Shown here piece after piece: positions 40,331-48,836 of a DNA stretch of 64,000 nucleotides. How positions within the stretch are numbered: position 1 is the stretch's first letter; each line of letters starts with the position of its first letter. The stretch is taken from assembly GCF_021491355.1 (NCBI RefSeq), contig NZ_JAKENF010000003.1, positions 682,001 to 746,000 on the forward strand. Reading direction: 5' to 3'. The notes under the pieces were generated by a model that saw nothing but the letters and a program-made list of their open reading frames with translations, did not search any database and was not told the DNA's origin. Both the position numbers and the translations under genes were made by a program. The stretch comes from Alitabrizicola rongguiensis. Its GTDB lineage: Bacteria > Pseudomonadota > Alphaproteobacteria > Rhodobacterales > Rhodobacteraceae.

Positions 40331-40465
40331 ATGGCACGCATTTTCATCGCAGTTCTGGTTCTGGCGGTTCTGGCGGTGGCGGTTCTGGCCGTGTTTGCCT
40401 ACTTCGGGGACCTCACACCACAACAGGCCCCGGTGACCGTGCCGGTGACGCTGGATGTCAACTGA
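40331..40465 (+). CDS. Small single-pass membrane protein
   Basis: A 44-residue protein: a short positive start (MARIF), one helix of Ala/Val/Leu repeats (residues 4-24) and a polar tail with PVTVPVTLDVN. AAGGCAAGG precedes the ATG. It overlaps the next gene by eleven bases, which argues for a real, coupled gene. The function is unknown. Confidence 0.65.
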   Translation: MARIFIAVLVLAVLAVAVLAVFAYFGDLTPQQAPVTVPVTLDVN

Positions 40466-41996
40466 GACGGGGCGCGTCGCCCTTCTGATGTTGGCGTTCC
40501 TGGCGCCGCCCGCCTGGGCGGAGGCGCCACTGTCCGCGATCGACTGGCTGTCGAACTCGATCAACGAACCCGTCGCGCCCCTTCCTGCCAAGCCCGAGGA
40601 ACCCGCAGTGACCAGTGGCGCAGCGATCGGGGCAGATATCGCGGTCAGTGTCATCGGGGCGCCCTCGCCCGATGCAGTCGGCCTCTTGCCCCCCGCCGTC
40701 ACAGGACTGCCGTCGAGTCTCTGGGGGCTTGGCCGCACCGAAGAGATCGCGGCCCTGATCCGCCAACCCCGACCGGGAACATTGCCGGCCCTGCAATCGC
40801 TGCTGACCGCGGTGCTTTTGGCCGAGTCCGAACCACCTGCCGATTCCGGGGGATCGGGTACGCTCCTTCTGGCGCGGATCGACGCGCTGCTCGACATGGG
40901 CGCGCTGGATCAGGTCGCCGCGCTGATCGATGTGGCCGAAAGCAACGACCCCGAGGTCTTTCGCCGCGAATTCGACGTGGCGCTTCTGACTGGCGACGAG
41001 GATGCGGCCTGCAAGAAGATGCAGGAATCGCCAACCCTTGCGCCGACCTTTCCGGCACGAGTCTTTTGCCTGGCCCGCTCGGGCGACTGGAACGCCGCGG
41101 CGCTGACGCTGCGCACGGCCGAGGCGCTCGGCTATGTCAGCGCAGACGAGGAGGAATTGCTGGCCCGGTTCCTCGACCCCGAACTGTCGGATGGCGCGCC
41201 TGACCTTCCGATCCCCGACCGCCCCTCGCCTCTTGTCTGGCGGATGTACGAGGCCGTAGGCCAGCCCTTGCCCACGACGCAGCTTCCGCTCGCCTTCGCC
41301 CATGCCGAACTGCGCGAAACCGCGGGCTGGAAGGCACAACTCGACGCGGCGGAACGCCTTGCCCGTGCCGGCGCCGTGCCGCCGAACCAGCTTTTGGGGC
41401 TATACACCCTGCGTAAACCGGCTGCCTCTGGCGGTGTCTGGGACAGGGCTGCGGGGATCCAGAAGCTCGAGGCCGCGATCGCGGCACAGAATACAACCGA
41501 TGTGGCCGAGATGCTGCCCGGCGTCTGGGACCTGATGGTGACGAGCGAGCTTGAGGTGCCCTTCGCCACGATCTTCGCCGCGCCACTCGCCGCGCTGCCG
41601 CTCAAGGGCTATGCCGCGAGCCTGGCCTTTCGCATCGAGCTTCTGTCGCCGGACTACCGAAAGCTCACCACGGGGTACAAGCCGGTCGATATTGCCGAAG
41701 GGTTCCTGCTGGGGCTGGCTCGCGGCAGCCTGGTCGGAACGACCGCGCCCGACAGTCTGGGACGGGCGATCGCGCCGGCATTCACAAGGCCCGAGCTTTC
41801 GGCCCAGTCGAAGCTGCTTCTGGCTGACAACCGGGTGGGTGAGGCGATCCTGAATGCGATCGACGAAATCGCCAAGGGGCTGAGCAGCGACCTCAAGGGG
41901 GTGACGACAGGGCTTTCGCTCCTGCGCAAGGTCGGGCTCGAGGATGCCGCCCGGCAGACCGCACTGGAACTGATGCTCCTGGAACGCAGGGGCTAA
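40455..41996 (+). CDS. Exported hypothetical protein with helical repeats
   Basis: A 513-residue protein with a signal peptide (residues 1-22, VALLMLAFLAPPAWA) and then a long Ala/Leu-rich helical part that looks like degenerate TPR-type repeats (for example ARIDALLDMGALDQVAALIDVAE and NAAALTLRTAEALGYV). Two Cys near residues 177 and 197 may pair. I recognise no enzyme motif. It lies between a tiny membrane-protein gene (11-base overlap) and xerD (five bases), so it belongs to one operon. A role at the cell envelope is likely, but no specific function can be given. Confidence 0.75.
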   Translation: MSTETGRVALLMLAFLAPPAWAEAPLSAIDWLSNSINEPVAPLPAKPEEPAVTSGAAIGADIAVSVIGAPSPDAVGLLPPAVTGLPSSLWGLGRTEEIAALIRQPRPGTLPALQSLLTAVLLAESEPPADSGGSGTLLLARIDALLDMGALDQVAALIDVAESNDPEVFRREFDVALLTGDEDAACKKMQESPTLAPTFPARVFCLARSGDWNAAALTLRTAEALGYVSADEEELLARFLDPELSDGAPDLPIPDRPSPLVWRMYEAVGQPLPTTQLPLAFAHAELRETAGWKAQLDAAERLARAGAVPPNQLLGLYTLRKPAASGGVWDRAAGIQKLEAAIAAQNTTDVAEMLPGVWDLMVTSELEVPFATIFAAPLAALPLKGYAASLAFRIELLSPDYRKLTTGYKPVDIAEGFLLGLARGSLVGTTAPDSLGRAIAPAFTRPELSAQSKLLLADNRVGEAILNAIDEIAKGLSSDLKGVTTGLSLLRKVGLEDAARQTALELMLLERRG

Positions 41997-42000
41997 GGCG

Positions 42001-42927
42001 ATGGACCGCTGGATCTCAGCCTTCCTCGAGGCGCAGTCGGCGGAACGGGATGCCGCGCGCAACACGCGCCTTGCCTATGGCCGGGACCTGAAGGATTTCG
42101 CCGACTGGCTGGAGCGGCGCGGTAGCGACTTTGCGCAGGCAGGCCGGGCCGAGGTCGAGAATTACCTTGTCTTCTGCGAGGCACAGGGCCTGTCCAAGGC
42201 CACCCGCGCCCGGCGTCTGTCAGCCATCCGCCAGATGTACCGCTTTGCCCATGAGGAGGGCTTTCGCGCCGACAACCCGGCCCTGCCGATCAAGGGACCG
42301 GGCCGGATGCAGCGCCTGCCCAAGACGCTGAGCCAGGCCGAGGTCGACGCGCTTCTGACCGCTGCTGCTACCACGGGGCGCGACGAGGGCGAGCGCCTGC
42401 GCAACCGCTGCCTCATGGAACTGATCTATGCGACCGGCCTTCGGGTTTCGGAACTGGTGGAACTGCCGATTGCGGCGGTCCGGGGCGATCCGCGCATGAT
42501 CCTCGTCCGGGGCAAGGGCGGCAAGGAACGGATGGTTCCTCTGTCCACACCTGCCCGTGCGGCGCTGACAGCGTGGCTCGCGGTTCGCGACCGGGACGAG
42601 GATCTGGCGCGCACCAAGGGTATCCCGCCGTCCCGCTTCGTCTTTCCCGCGGGCGGCAAGGAAGGGCACCTGACCCGCCAGAGCTTCCATTCGCTGGTCA
42701 AGACGCTCGCCCTGAACGCCCGGATCGACCCGGAACGGGTAACGCCCCACACCCTGCGCCATGCCTTCGCCACCCATCTTCTGGAAGGCGGCGCCGACCT
42801 GCGCGTGATCCAGACGCTGCTTGGCCATGCCGATCTCGCCACGACCGAGATCTACACGCATGTTCTGGACGAACGCCTGAAGTCACTTGTCCTGACCCAC
42901 CATCCCCTCGCCCGCGACACCGACTGA
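42001..42927 (+). CDS. xerD: Tyrosine recombinase XerD
   Basis: A 308-residue site-specific recombinase that resolves chromosome dimers at dif together with XerC. The SAM-like N-terminal core-binding domain covers residues 1-95. The catalytic domain has Arg in ATGLRVSEL (near 149), Lys in RGKGGKER, the HTLRHAFATHLL box, the LGHADLATTEIYTHV box with the nucleophilic Tyr. The length matches XerD. It has a housekeeping position next to aroKB and a CorC-like gene, so an integrase of a mobile element is unlikely. Confidence 0.92.
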   Translation: MDRWISAFLEAQSAERDAARNTRLAYGRDLKDFADWLERRGSDFAQAGRAEVENYLVFCEAQGLSKATRARRLSAIRQMYRFAHEEGFRADNPALPIKGPGRMQRLPKTLSQAEVDALLTAAATTGRDEGERLRNRCLMELIYATGLRVSELVELPIAAVRGDPRMILVRGKGGKERMVPLSTPARAALTAWLAVRDRDEDLARTKGIPPSRFVFPAGGKEGHLTRQSFHSLVKTLALNARIDPERVTPHTLRHAFATHLLEGGADLRVIQTLLGHADLATTEIYTHVLDERLKSLVLTHHPLARDTD

Positions 42928-42986
42928 CGCCTTGCGTGCAACTTGTCCTGCGCCGCATAAGCGGGGCAGGTTTCTAGGGTGCCCTG

Positions 42987-44288
42987 ATGGATTTCTCCAG
43001 TCTCGATACATCATTCTGGCTGACATGCGCTGCCATCGTCGCGCTTCTGGTGATGTCAGCCTTCTTTTCCGGATCGGAGACAGCCCTGACCGCCGCGTCT
43101 CGGGGCAAGCTCAGGGCACAAGCCGACAAGGGGTCGACGGGGGCCACCTCAGCGTTGAAAGTCACTGATGACAACGAGCGGATGATCGGTGCGCTGCTTC
43201 TGGGCAACAATGTCGTCAACATCACCTCGGCCGCGCTCGCCACCGCCGCGCTGACCCGTCTCTTCGGCGACAGCGGCGTGGCGATTGCTACCTTCGTGAT
43301 GACACTGCTGGTCCTGATTTTCGGTGAGGTGCTGCCCAAGACCTATGCGATCAGCAATGCCGAAGCAGTCTCGACCCGGGTTGCACCGCTGATCCTGATC
43401 GTGATCCGGGTTTTTTCGCCCATCGTGACCGTGGTGCGGGCCGCCGTCCGGGGTATTCTTCGGCTGTTCGGCGTCAAGACGGACCCCGATGGCCACATGC
43501 TGGCGCTGCGCGAGGAGATCGTCGGCGCCATCGCCCTTGGCCATTCCGGCGGCGCGGTGGAGAAGGAACATCGCGACCGCCTGATGGGCGCGCTCGACCT
43601 GACAGACCGCACCGTGGACGAGATCATGCGCCACCGCAGCCAGATCGAGATGATCGATGCGGATGCTTCGCCCGACGCGATCCTGACCCAGTGCCTCGCC
43701 TCGCGGCACACGCGGTTGCCGGTCTATCGCGAAAGTCCCGAGAACATCCTTGGCGTCGTCCATGCCAAGGACCTACTGCGCGAGGTCGACAGCCTGTTGC
43801 GCGGCCCCGAGGCCGACCCGGCGGCGTTGGCGGACCTCGACATCCTCAAGGTCGCGATGAAGCCCTACTTCATCCCGGACACCACGACGCTGGACGAGCA
43901 GATGCGCGAATTCCTAAAGCGGCGCACCCATTTCGCCCTGGTCGTCGATGAATACGGTGCGCTCGAGGGGCTCATCACGCTCGAGGATATCCTCGAAGAG
44001 ATCGTGGGCGACATTGCCGACGAGTTCGACATCGCACCGACGACAGTGCTGAAGCGCGCGGCGGATGGCGACTATCTTGTCGAGGGATCGATGACGATCC
44101 GCGACCTGAACCGGACGATGGACTGGTCGCTGCCCGATGACGAGGCGAATACCGTCGCCGGACTGGTCATCCACGAGGCGCAGATGATCCCGAACGAGGG
44201 CCAGGCGTTCAGCTTTCACGGCTTCCGCTTCCAGGTCGCCGGGCGACAGGACAACCGCATCACCAAGCTCAAGGTGCGACCGCTCTGA
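42987..44288 (+). CDS. CorC/HlyC family transporter-associated protein (DUF21, CBS pair, CorC_HlyC)
   Basis: A 433-residue membrane protein. The DUF21/CNNM domain with four hydrophobic segments covers residues 1-180 (FFSGSETALTAASRGKLRA is the typical start). A CBS-domain pair spans about 205-335 (PVYRESPENILGVVHAKDLL; FALVVDEYGALEGLITLEDILEEIVGDI). A CorC_HlyC domain ends the protein (NTVAGLVIHEAQMIPNEGQAFSFHGFRF). Relatives act in magnesium or cobalt efflux and resistance; the old haemolysin name is misleading. A GC hairpin repeat follows. Confidence 0.9.
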   Translation: MDFSSLDTSFWLTCAAIVALLVMSAFFSGSETALTAASRGKLRAQADKGSTGATSALKVTDDNERMIGALLLGNNVVNITSAALATAALTRLFGDSGVAIATFVMTLLVLIFGEVLPKTYAISNAEAVSTRVAPLILIVIRVFSPIVTVVRAAVRGILRLFGVKTDPDGHMLALREEIVGAIALGHSGGAVEKEHRDRLMGALDLTDRTVDEIMRHRSQIEMIDADASPDAILTQCLASRHTRLPVYRESPENILGVVHAKDLLREVDSLLRGPEADPAALADLDILKVAMKPYFIPDTTTLDEQMREFLKRRTHFALVVDEYGALEGLITLEDILEEIVGDIADEFDIAPTTVLKRAADGDYLVEGSMTIRDLNRTMDWSLPDDEANTVAGLVIHEAQMIPNEGQAFSFHGFRFQVAGRQDNRITKLKVRPL

Positions 44289-44305
44289 TGCGGCAGCCAT
44301 GGAAA

Positions 44306-44359
44306 CGGGGGGCATTGCGCCCCCCGCCCCGCCCGCAGGGCATTTTTGCAAAGAAGGAA
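44306..44359 (+). repeat. Hairpin-plus-tail intergenic repeat, copy 2
   Basis: CGGGGGGC (44306-44313) and GCCCCCCG (44319-44326) form an eight-base stem with loop ATTGC; the following tail shares CGCAGG, ATTT, TG and AGAAG at matching positions with copy 1 (14873-14926). It separates convergent genes here and could end transcription. Confidence 0.55.
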
Positions 44360-44369
44360 TCGGGGAGCG

Positions 44370-44861
44370 CTAGGTCTGCGACCGCCGCCAGTCTTCCAGC
44401 GCGGCATTCTCTGCGTCAGGCGGCACGGTCGCCGCTGTCTTCACCGCCTTGGCCAAGGCTGCGGGTCGCGTGCGAAAGTAATGCGCCTCACGCGCGCCGA
44501 AATAGAAGCTGACGACCGCGCCAAGAAGCCACCACAACGGCTCGGGCACCTGGGCGAGGCCTGCCATCCGCTCGCCGAAGCTCTGAGGTGCTACCATCGC
44601 ATAAACGAACAGGCCAAGCGTGCCGAAGGCCAGAAGCGGGCGCGGCAGGCGGTTCAACCCATTGACGATGCGATCAAACCGCCCATCACCCGTGGCCTGG
44701 AACTCGGTCGAGAACTGCGTCAGAGCGGCTTCCTGCGCTTCGGCCGAAATTTCCATCTGCCGGGTCGCATTCGGGGTGAAGACCTCGGCAACAGTCTTGA
44801 CCGTCGAGCCCACGGCCTCGACTGCGCCGGAATTTCCGAGGATCGTCCCGATCAACCCCAT
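44370..44861 (-). CDS. Holin of the gene-transfer-agent lysis pair (3TM holin family)
   Basis: A 163-residue protein resembling the GTA holin of Rhodobacter (PF11351 type). It begins MGLIGTILGNSGAVEAVGSTVKTVAEVF, has an amphipathic middle part and two clear membrane segments (LLAFGTLGLFVYAMVAP near 94 and EPLWWLLGAVVSFYFGA near 122), then a cytoplasmic tail. Holins form membrane holes through which an endolysin reaches the wall. Its start overlaps the endolysin gene by ten bases. The GTA structural gene cluster is not in the window. Confidence 0.82.
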   Translation of the reverse strand: MGLIGTILGNSGAVEAVGSTVKTVAEVFTPNATRQMEISAEAQEAALTQFSTEFQATGDGRFDRIVNGLNRLPRPLLAFGTLGLFVYAMVAPQSFGERMAGLAQVPEPLWWLLGAVVSFYFGAREAHYFRTRPAALAKAVKTAATVPPDAENAALEDWRRSQT

Positions 44862-45463
44862 GCCGCCACCCTTGCCTTGTGCTGTGCGTCGGTCAGGCGG
44901 TACTTCGCAGCCATGAACACCTCTGCCCGGGCAATCCAGCCGCCCTTGCCTCCATCCTTGCGCCGCGCGAACTTGCGGCTGGCGGGCCGTGCGTCGGCAA
45001 GGGCGTAGTAGTAGTTGCGCCGCGCGATGGCATAGGCGTCGGCCAGATAGGCCGGGGCCGCATCCCACGCGAGCTGCGCGGCCCGGATCGTCAACGGACC
45101 GACCACGCCATCGTCAGAGCAGGCGAAACCCATCTGAGTCAGCAGACGTTGCAGGACCTTCACCGCATTCGAGCCGGCATTCACATACATGTCGAAAACG
45201 TCCGGGTGCAGCACTTCGGGCAAGGCGCCCAAATTCGGCGTTTCGAAGTAGTGCCGGATGAAGATCTGCACCGCCTCTGCCCGCGTCAGTCGCCGCAGGT
45301 CATCCTCGGCCACCTGCCCGTCGCCGGTCAGATCCAACCCCAGGCGCCGGAGGGTTGCAAGGGTCACGCCCAGATTGGTCGCGCCGCCCGGATCGTCTGG
45401 ATCGTTCACGAAGCCGCCCTCGCGGGCAACAATCTCTTCGGCCAGTTCCTGAACCGATATCAT
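44852..45463 (-). CDS. GTA-type endolysin (glycoside hydrolase 108 family)
   Basis: A 203-residue muramidase. The GH108 N-terminal motif EEIVAREGGFVNDPDDPGG has the catalytic Glu15 in EGG; the C-terminal part (LTQMGFACSDDGVVGPLTIRA) is a peptidoglycan-binding type 3 domain. No signal peptide is present, so release depends on the holin encoded just downstream. The pair matches the lysis genes of the Rhodobacter capsulatus gene transfer agent, which also lie apart from the main cluster. A TTAAC sequence occurs about 60 bases upstream, but no complete CtrA site. Confidence 0.85.
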   Translation of the reverse strand: MISVQELAEEIVAREGGFVNDPDDPGGATNLGVTLATLRRLGLDLTGDGQVAEDDLRRLTRAEAVQIFIRHYFETPNLGALPEVLHPDVFDMYVNAGSNAVKVLQRLLTQMGFACSDDGVVGPLTIRAAQLAWDAAPAYLADAYAIARRNYYYALADARPASRKFARRKDGGKGGWIARAEVFMAAKYRLTDAQHKARVAAWG

Positions 45464-45533
45464 GGTCTCTCCTGCCTCACGCTCCCCCGCGCGTCACGGA
45501 AGGGAGGGTGGGACAGGAGGGTTAACGCGGGCG

Positions 45534-45992
45534 TTACGAACCGCTCGGAGCCGCCTTCGGATCGACATAGACACCCTGCTCCTTCAGAGCGTCGACGACC
45601 TCTTTCGGCATGTAGCTTTCGTCATGCTTGGCGAGGATTTCCGTGGCAACGAAGGTGCCGTCCTGCATCGAACCGGTCCCGACCATGCCCTGGCCTTCCT
45701 TGAACAGATCGGGAAGCACGCCGGTATAGGCGACCGGCACGCTCTTGTTCGTATCAGTCACCCGGAACGTCACCGTCTCGCCCTGCCCCCGCACCAGCGT
45801 GCCCTCTTCGACCAGACCGCCGATACGGAAGACCTCGGACGGCCCCGGAGGGGCTTCGGCAACCTGGGTTGGCGTGCGGAAATAGTTGATGCCGTCGCGC
45901 ATGGCGTAGCCGATCAGGCCGGTCGCCACCAACAGCGCCACGACCGCCAGTAAGACGATCTGGACGCGACGCTTCTTCTTCAGCCCTCGCAT
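45534..45992 (-). CDS. ccmE: Cytochrome c maturation haem chaperone CcmE
   Basis: A 152-residue periplasmic, membrane-anchored protein that binds haem covalently and passes it to CcmF. A basic N-terminus (MRGLKKKRR) and one helix (residues 11-30) anchor a beta-barrel domain; the haem-binding His123 is in ILAKHDESYMPKE, with Tyr127 four residues on. The C-terminal tail is flexible. It follows argC by seven bases. Its functional partners ccmF and ccmH are at 16.3-18.8 kb, so the maturation genes are dispersed. Confidence 0.93.
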   Translation of the reverse strand: MRGLKKKRRVQIVLLAVVALLVATGLIGYAMRDGINYFRTPTQVAEAPPGPSEVFRIGGLVEEGTLVRGQGETVTFRVTDTNKSVPVAYTGVLPDLFKEGQGMVGTGSMQDGTFVATEILAKHDESYMPKEVVDALKEQGVYVDPKAAPSGS

Positions 45993-45999
45993 TCTCGCC

Positions 46000-47028
46000 T
46001 CACGGGAAGACGGGAGCGAGCATCAGCCCGGCCGTCTCTTCGATGCCCAACATCAGGTTCGCATTCTGGATGGCTTGCCCCGACGATCCCTTGCAGAGGT
46101 TGTCGAGAACAGCCACCACAACGGCACGGCCAGCCATCCGGTCGCCGGTCACACCGATATGGACATAGTTGGATCCGCGGATATCGCGCGTCGAGGGGAG
46201 TGCGCCAAAAGGCAGCACCTTGAGGAACGGCTCGCCCTGATACGCCTCGGCCAGCGTGGTATGGACCGCCGCCGGGTCGCCGTCGACATAGGCGGTGGCA
46301 AGGATGCCGCGGTTCATGGGCAGCAGGTGCGGCGTGAACTGCACCTGAACAGGGCGGCCGGCGATCTTCGAGAACTCCTGGTCGAATTCGCCCAGGTGCC
46401 GGTGCTTGCCGCCGGCGGAATAGGCGTGGGTGCCCTCGGAAAGCTCCGCATGAAGCAGGTTTTCCTTCAGGCTGCGCCCCGCCCCGCTGACCCCGGCCTT
46501 GAGGTCGATGATGATCCGGTCAAGGTCGATCACCTGCTTCTGGATCAGCGGGCGCAGCGCATATTGCCCGGTCGCGGCATTGCAGCCGGTTCCGGCGACC
46601 AGCCGCGCCGCCGTGATCTCGGGACGGTAGAACTCGGTCAGGCCATAGACGGCCTCTATCTGCAGGTCGGGCGCCGAATGCGGCTTGCCGTACCATTTTT
46701 CATAGGCAGAGAGATCCCGCAGCCGGAAATCCGCGGAGAGGTCCACCACCTTGAGGTCGCTCGGCAACTGGGCGATTACCGCCTGAGACGTTGCATGAGG
46801 AAGGGCGCAGAAGGCCAAGTCGATACTGGAGAAATCGACATCTTCGATCTTCGTCAGGTCCGGCAGGTCAAGATGGCGCAGGAACGGGAAGACCTCGGCC
46901 ATCGCCATGCCCGCCTTTCGGTCGCCGGTCAGCGCCGCGATCCGCATCGAGGGATGCGTCGCGATCAGGCGGACAAGCTCCGCCCCGGTGTAGCCGGAGG
47001 CTCCGAGAATGGCGATGTTCTGGGTCAT
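46000..47028 (-). CDS. argC: N-acetyl-gamma-glutamyl-phosphate reductase
   Basis: A 342-residue NADPH-dependent enzyme of arginine synthesis that reduces N-acetylglutamyl phosphate to the semialdehyde. The NADP-binding start is [19 protein letters not shown]; the catalytic Cys is in the segment [14 protein letters not shown], where many other ArgC proteins have NPGCYPT. The His segment [13 protein letters not shown] and the end [20 protein letters not shown] are typical. The frame is open 85 codons further upstream, but that part is low-complexity and covers a terminator, so ATG 47028 is the start. ccmE follows in the same operon. Confidence 0.92.
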   Translation of the reverse strand: MTQNIAILGASGYTGAELVRLIATHPSMRIAALTGDRKAGMAMAEVFPFLRHLDLPDLTKIEDVDFSSIDLAFCALPHATSQAVIAQLPSDLKVVDLSADFRLRDLSAYEKWYGKPHSAPDLQIEAVYGLTEFYRPEITAARLVAGTGCNAATGQYALRPLIQKQVIDLDRIIIDLKAGVSGAGRSLKENLLHAELSEGTHAYSAGGKHRHLGEFDQEFSKIAGRPVQVQFTPHLLPMNRGILATAYVDGDPAAVHTTLAEAYQGEPFLKVLPFGALPSTRDIRGSNYVHIGVTGDRMAGRAVVVAVLDNLCKGSSGQAIQNANLMLGIEETAGLMLAPVFP

Positions 47029-47087
47029 GGGTGGTCCCCCTTGGATGAGACGGGGGAGTGATGGGGGAAACACCCCGGAATGGCAAG

Positions 47088-47135
47088 GGAAAAGCGAAAG
47101 CGAAAGGCCGGCGTCCGCGCGGGCAGACACCGGCC
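47088..47135 (-). terminator. Rho-independent terminator of the VPLPA-CTERM gene
   Basis: Read on the minus strand, GGCCGGTGTC and GACGCCGGCC (47135-47126 and 47115-47106) form a ten-base stem with one G-U pair, followed by a T-rich tail TTTCGCTTTCGCTTTTCC. It separates the exported protein gene from argC. Confidence 0.7.
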
Positions 47136-47173
47136 AACCGATTGATTTTGCAGGGGCGGTCGTGCCCCGGCGA

Positions 47174-47818
47174 TCAGACCGCCTTGCGACGGCGGGCGAC
47201 TCCCGCAGCGCCAAGCGCCCCAAGGCCCGCCAGCAGGAGCGGCGCGGCGGCGGGCAGCGGGACGGCGGCCGGAACCGGCTCATCCGGTACGATGACCGGA
47301 TCGGTCGGCGTCACGCTTGCAGAAGCATTGCCCGGTGCGAAGATCGAGTATCTCAGCGTACCGTAGGTGTTCAGCAGCGCGAGATAGAGCGAGCCACCGA
47401 AATCGTCGCCCAGGTTGATGGTCCAGGTGAAGTCGTTGTTCCGGTTCCAGTGCTGGATGCCGACCGAGGCCAGCCAGTTGCCTTCCCAGGCGCTGTAAAG
47501 GAACTGCGAAGTCTTCCACAGCACAGTGCCGCCGGCCGAGAACGACCAGTCGGTGTCGCCGATCGGGCTCAGCGGCGCGAAGGTCAGGGTGATGGCTTGC
47601 GCACCGGCTTTCAGGCCGGTGAAGGCGAGAAGATCGTAGTCACCGCCGCCCGACCAGACGCCGTCCACCTGCGTCGCGCCATTCGCGATCACGGTCGGGG
47701 TCGAGTAGCTGCCGGAGAAATCGCCAAGATCGCCCTCGGTCACGGTCGCGGCCATCGCCGGGCCGGCCATCAGGGCGGCAAAGGCTGCCGCAAGAACGCT
47801 GCGGTTGAAGTCGAACAT
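47174..47818 (-). CDS. VPLPA-CTERM sorting domain protein
   Basis: A 214-residue exported protein. A signal peptide (residues 1-23, [17 protein letters not shown]), a Gly/Thr/Asp-rich beta-type domain, then the C-terminal sorting signal: [11 protein letters not shown], a hydrophobic segment and the basic end VARRRKAV. Such tails are cut by a dedicated exosortase (XrtD type in Rhodobacterales), usually for surface or extracellular-matrix proteins. No exosortase gene is in the window. ATG 47818 is preferred over a GTG/ATG three codons earlier. It has its own terminator. Confidence 0.88.
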   Translation of the reverse strand: MFDFNRSVLAAAFAALMAGPAMAATVTEGDLGDFSGSYSTPTVIANGATQVDGVWSGGGDYDLLAFTGLKAGAQAITLTFAPLSPIGDTDWSFSAGGTVLWKTSQFLYSAWEGNWLASVGIQHWNRNNDFTWTINLGDDFGGSLYLALLNTYGTLRYSIFAPGNASASVTPTDPVIVPDEPVPAAVPLPAAAPLLLAGLGALGAAGVARRRKAV

Positions 47819-47990
47819 TTGAATCACCTGAGTTCAGTACATCGTCCGGTTCACCGGTACGAGCGCGAGATGGCGGTGCTGTGCGGCAAGAACAAGGCAG
47901 AAGACTGGAAACAATAGGTATTCCGGCCATGACGTGGCGTCACGACCGGACGAATCCGTGAGGATGAATTCGAGATCCGTCCCCGAGCGG

Positions 47991-48803
47991 TCAGGCCGCC
48001 TCGAACTCGATCCGATGTCGCAGGAACTGCGTCGCCTTGTCCGATACCTTCTTCGGATCGCCGGTCGTGAGGAACTTCGGCGTCTTACCCGTCCCGCGGA
48101 ACTCGGGCCGGCGGGCAAGGTAGTCGGCCAGGCTTTCGGCGACGAGATTGGCCTGCGAATAGACCTTTACGCCCGACCCGAGCGCCTCGGCAAAGGTCTT
48201 TTCCAACAGGGGATAATGGGTGCAACCGAGGATCGCCGCCTCGGGATGCGGCATACGCCGCTTCAGCGCCTCGACATGCGACCGCACGAGCGCCTCGGCC
48301 AGCATCTCGTCCCCCGCCTCGATCGCATCGACCACGCCGCCGCAGGGCTGGGCCTCGACATCGACGCCGATGGCGCGGAACGCGAGTTCGCGCTGGAAGG
48401 CACGGGACGACACGGTGGCAGGCGTCGCGAACAGCGCCACATGCTTGACGGCCACCTCGCGGGGCGGCGAGTTGTCGCCCCATTGCCGTTCGGTCAGCGC
48501 CTCGATCAGCGGCACGAAGACGCCGAGCACCCGCTTGTCCTTCGGGACCCAGGTTTCCTGCATCCGCTTCAGCGCGGCGGCCGAGGCGGTGTTGCAGGCC
48601 AGGATCACCAGATCGCAGCCCTCGGCCCAGAGCCGCTCCACCCCGGCGCAGGTCAGGTTGAAGATGTCATCGGCATCGCGCACGCCATAAGGTGCATGGG
48701 CGTTGTCGCCGTAATAGACGAAGGGCACGTCTGGCAGGCGCTTGGCGACCGCCTCGTAGACCGTCAGGCCGCCCAGACCGGAATCGAAGATGCCAACCGC
48801 CAT
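47991..48803 (-). CDS. murI: Glutamate racemase
   Basis: A 270-residue cofactor-independent racemase supplying D-glutamate for peptidoglycan. Both catalytic cysteines are visible, in [12 protein letters not shown] (near residue 69) and [13 protein letters not shown] (near 193), and the substrate-binding start [14 protein letters not shown] is intact. The length is standard. It lies 33 bases downstream of an acyltransferase gene on the same strand. About 170 bases to the VPLPA-CTERM gene hold no recognisable feature. Confidence 0.94.
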   Translation of the reverse strand: MAVGIFDSGLGGLTVYEAVAKRLPDVPFVYYGDNAHAPYGVRDADDIFNLTCAGVERLWAEGCDLVILACNTASAAALKRMQETWVPKDKRVLGVFVPLIEALTERQWGDNSPPREVAVKHVALFATPATVSSRAFQRELAFRAIGVDVEAQPCGGVVDAIEAGDEMLAEALVRSHVEALKRRMPHPEAAILGCTHYPLLEKTFAEALGSGVKVYSQANLVAESLADYLARRPEFRGTGKTPKFLTTGDPKKVSDKATQFLRHRIEFEAA

Positions 48804-48836
48804 GTTTCGCCCCTTCTCTTCCGGGGTCAGCGAAAG

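Noticed and set aside
42001-42927. Integrase of a mobile element
   Set aside because: Length, sequence blocks and the position among aro and corC genes fit housekeeping XerD; no attachment repeats or tRNA are adjacent.
45521-45536. Possible CtrA site upstream of the GTA endolysin gene
   Set aside because: GTTAACGCGGGCGTTAC has a half-site but the spacing and second half do not fit TTAA-N7-TTAA, and it overlaps the ccmE stop.
46000-47283. N-terminally extended ArgC
   Set aside because: The additional 85 residues are low-complexity, cover a terminator on the same strand and precede a normal ATG with typical ArgC sequence.
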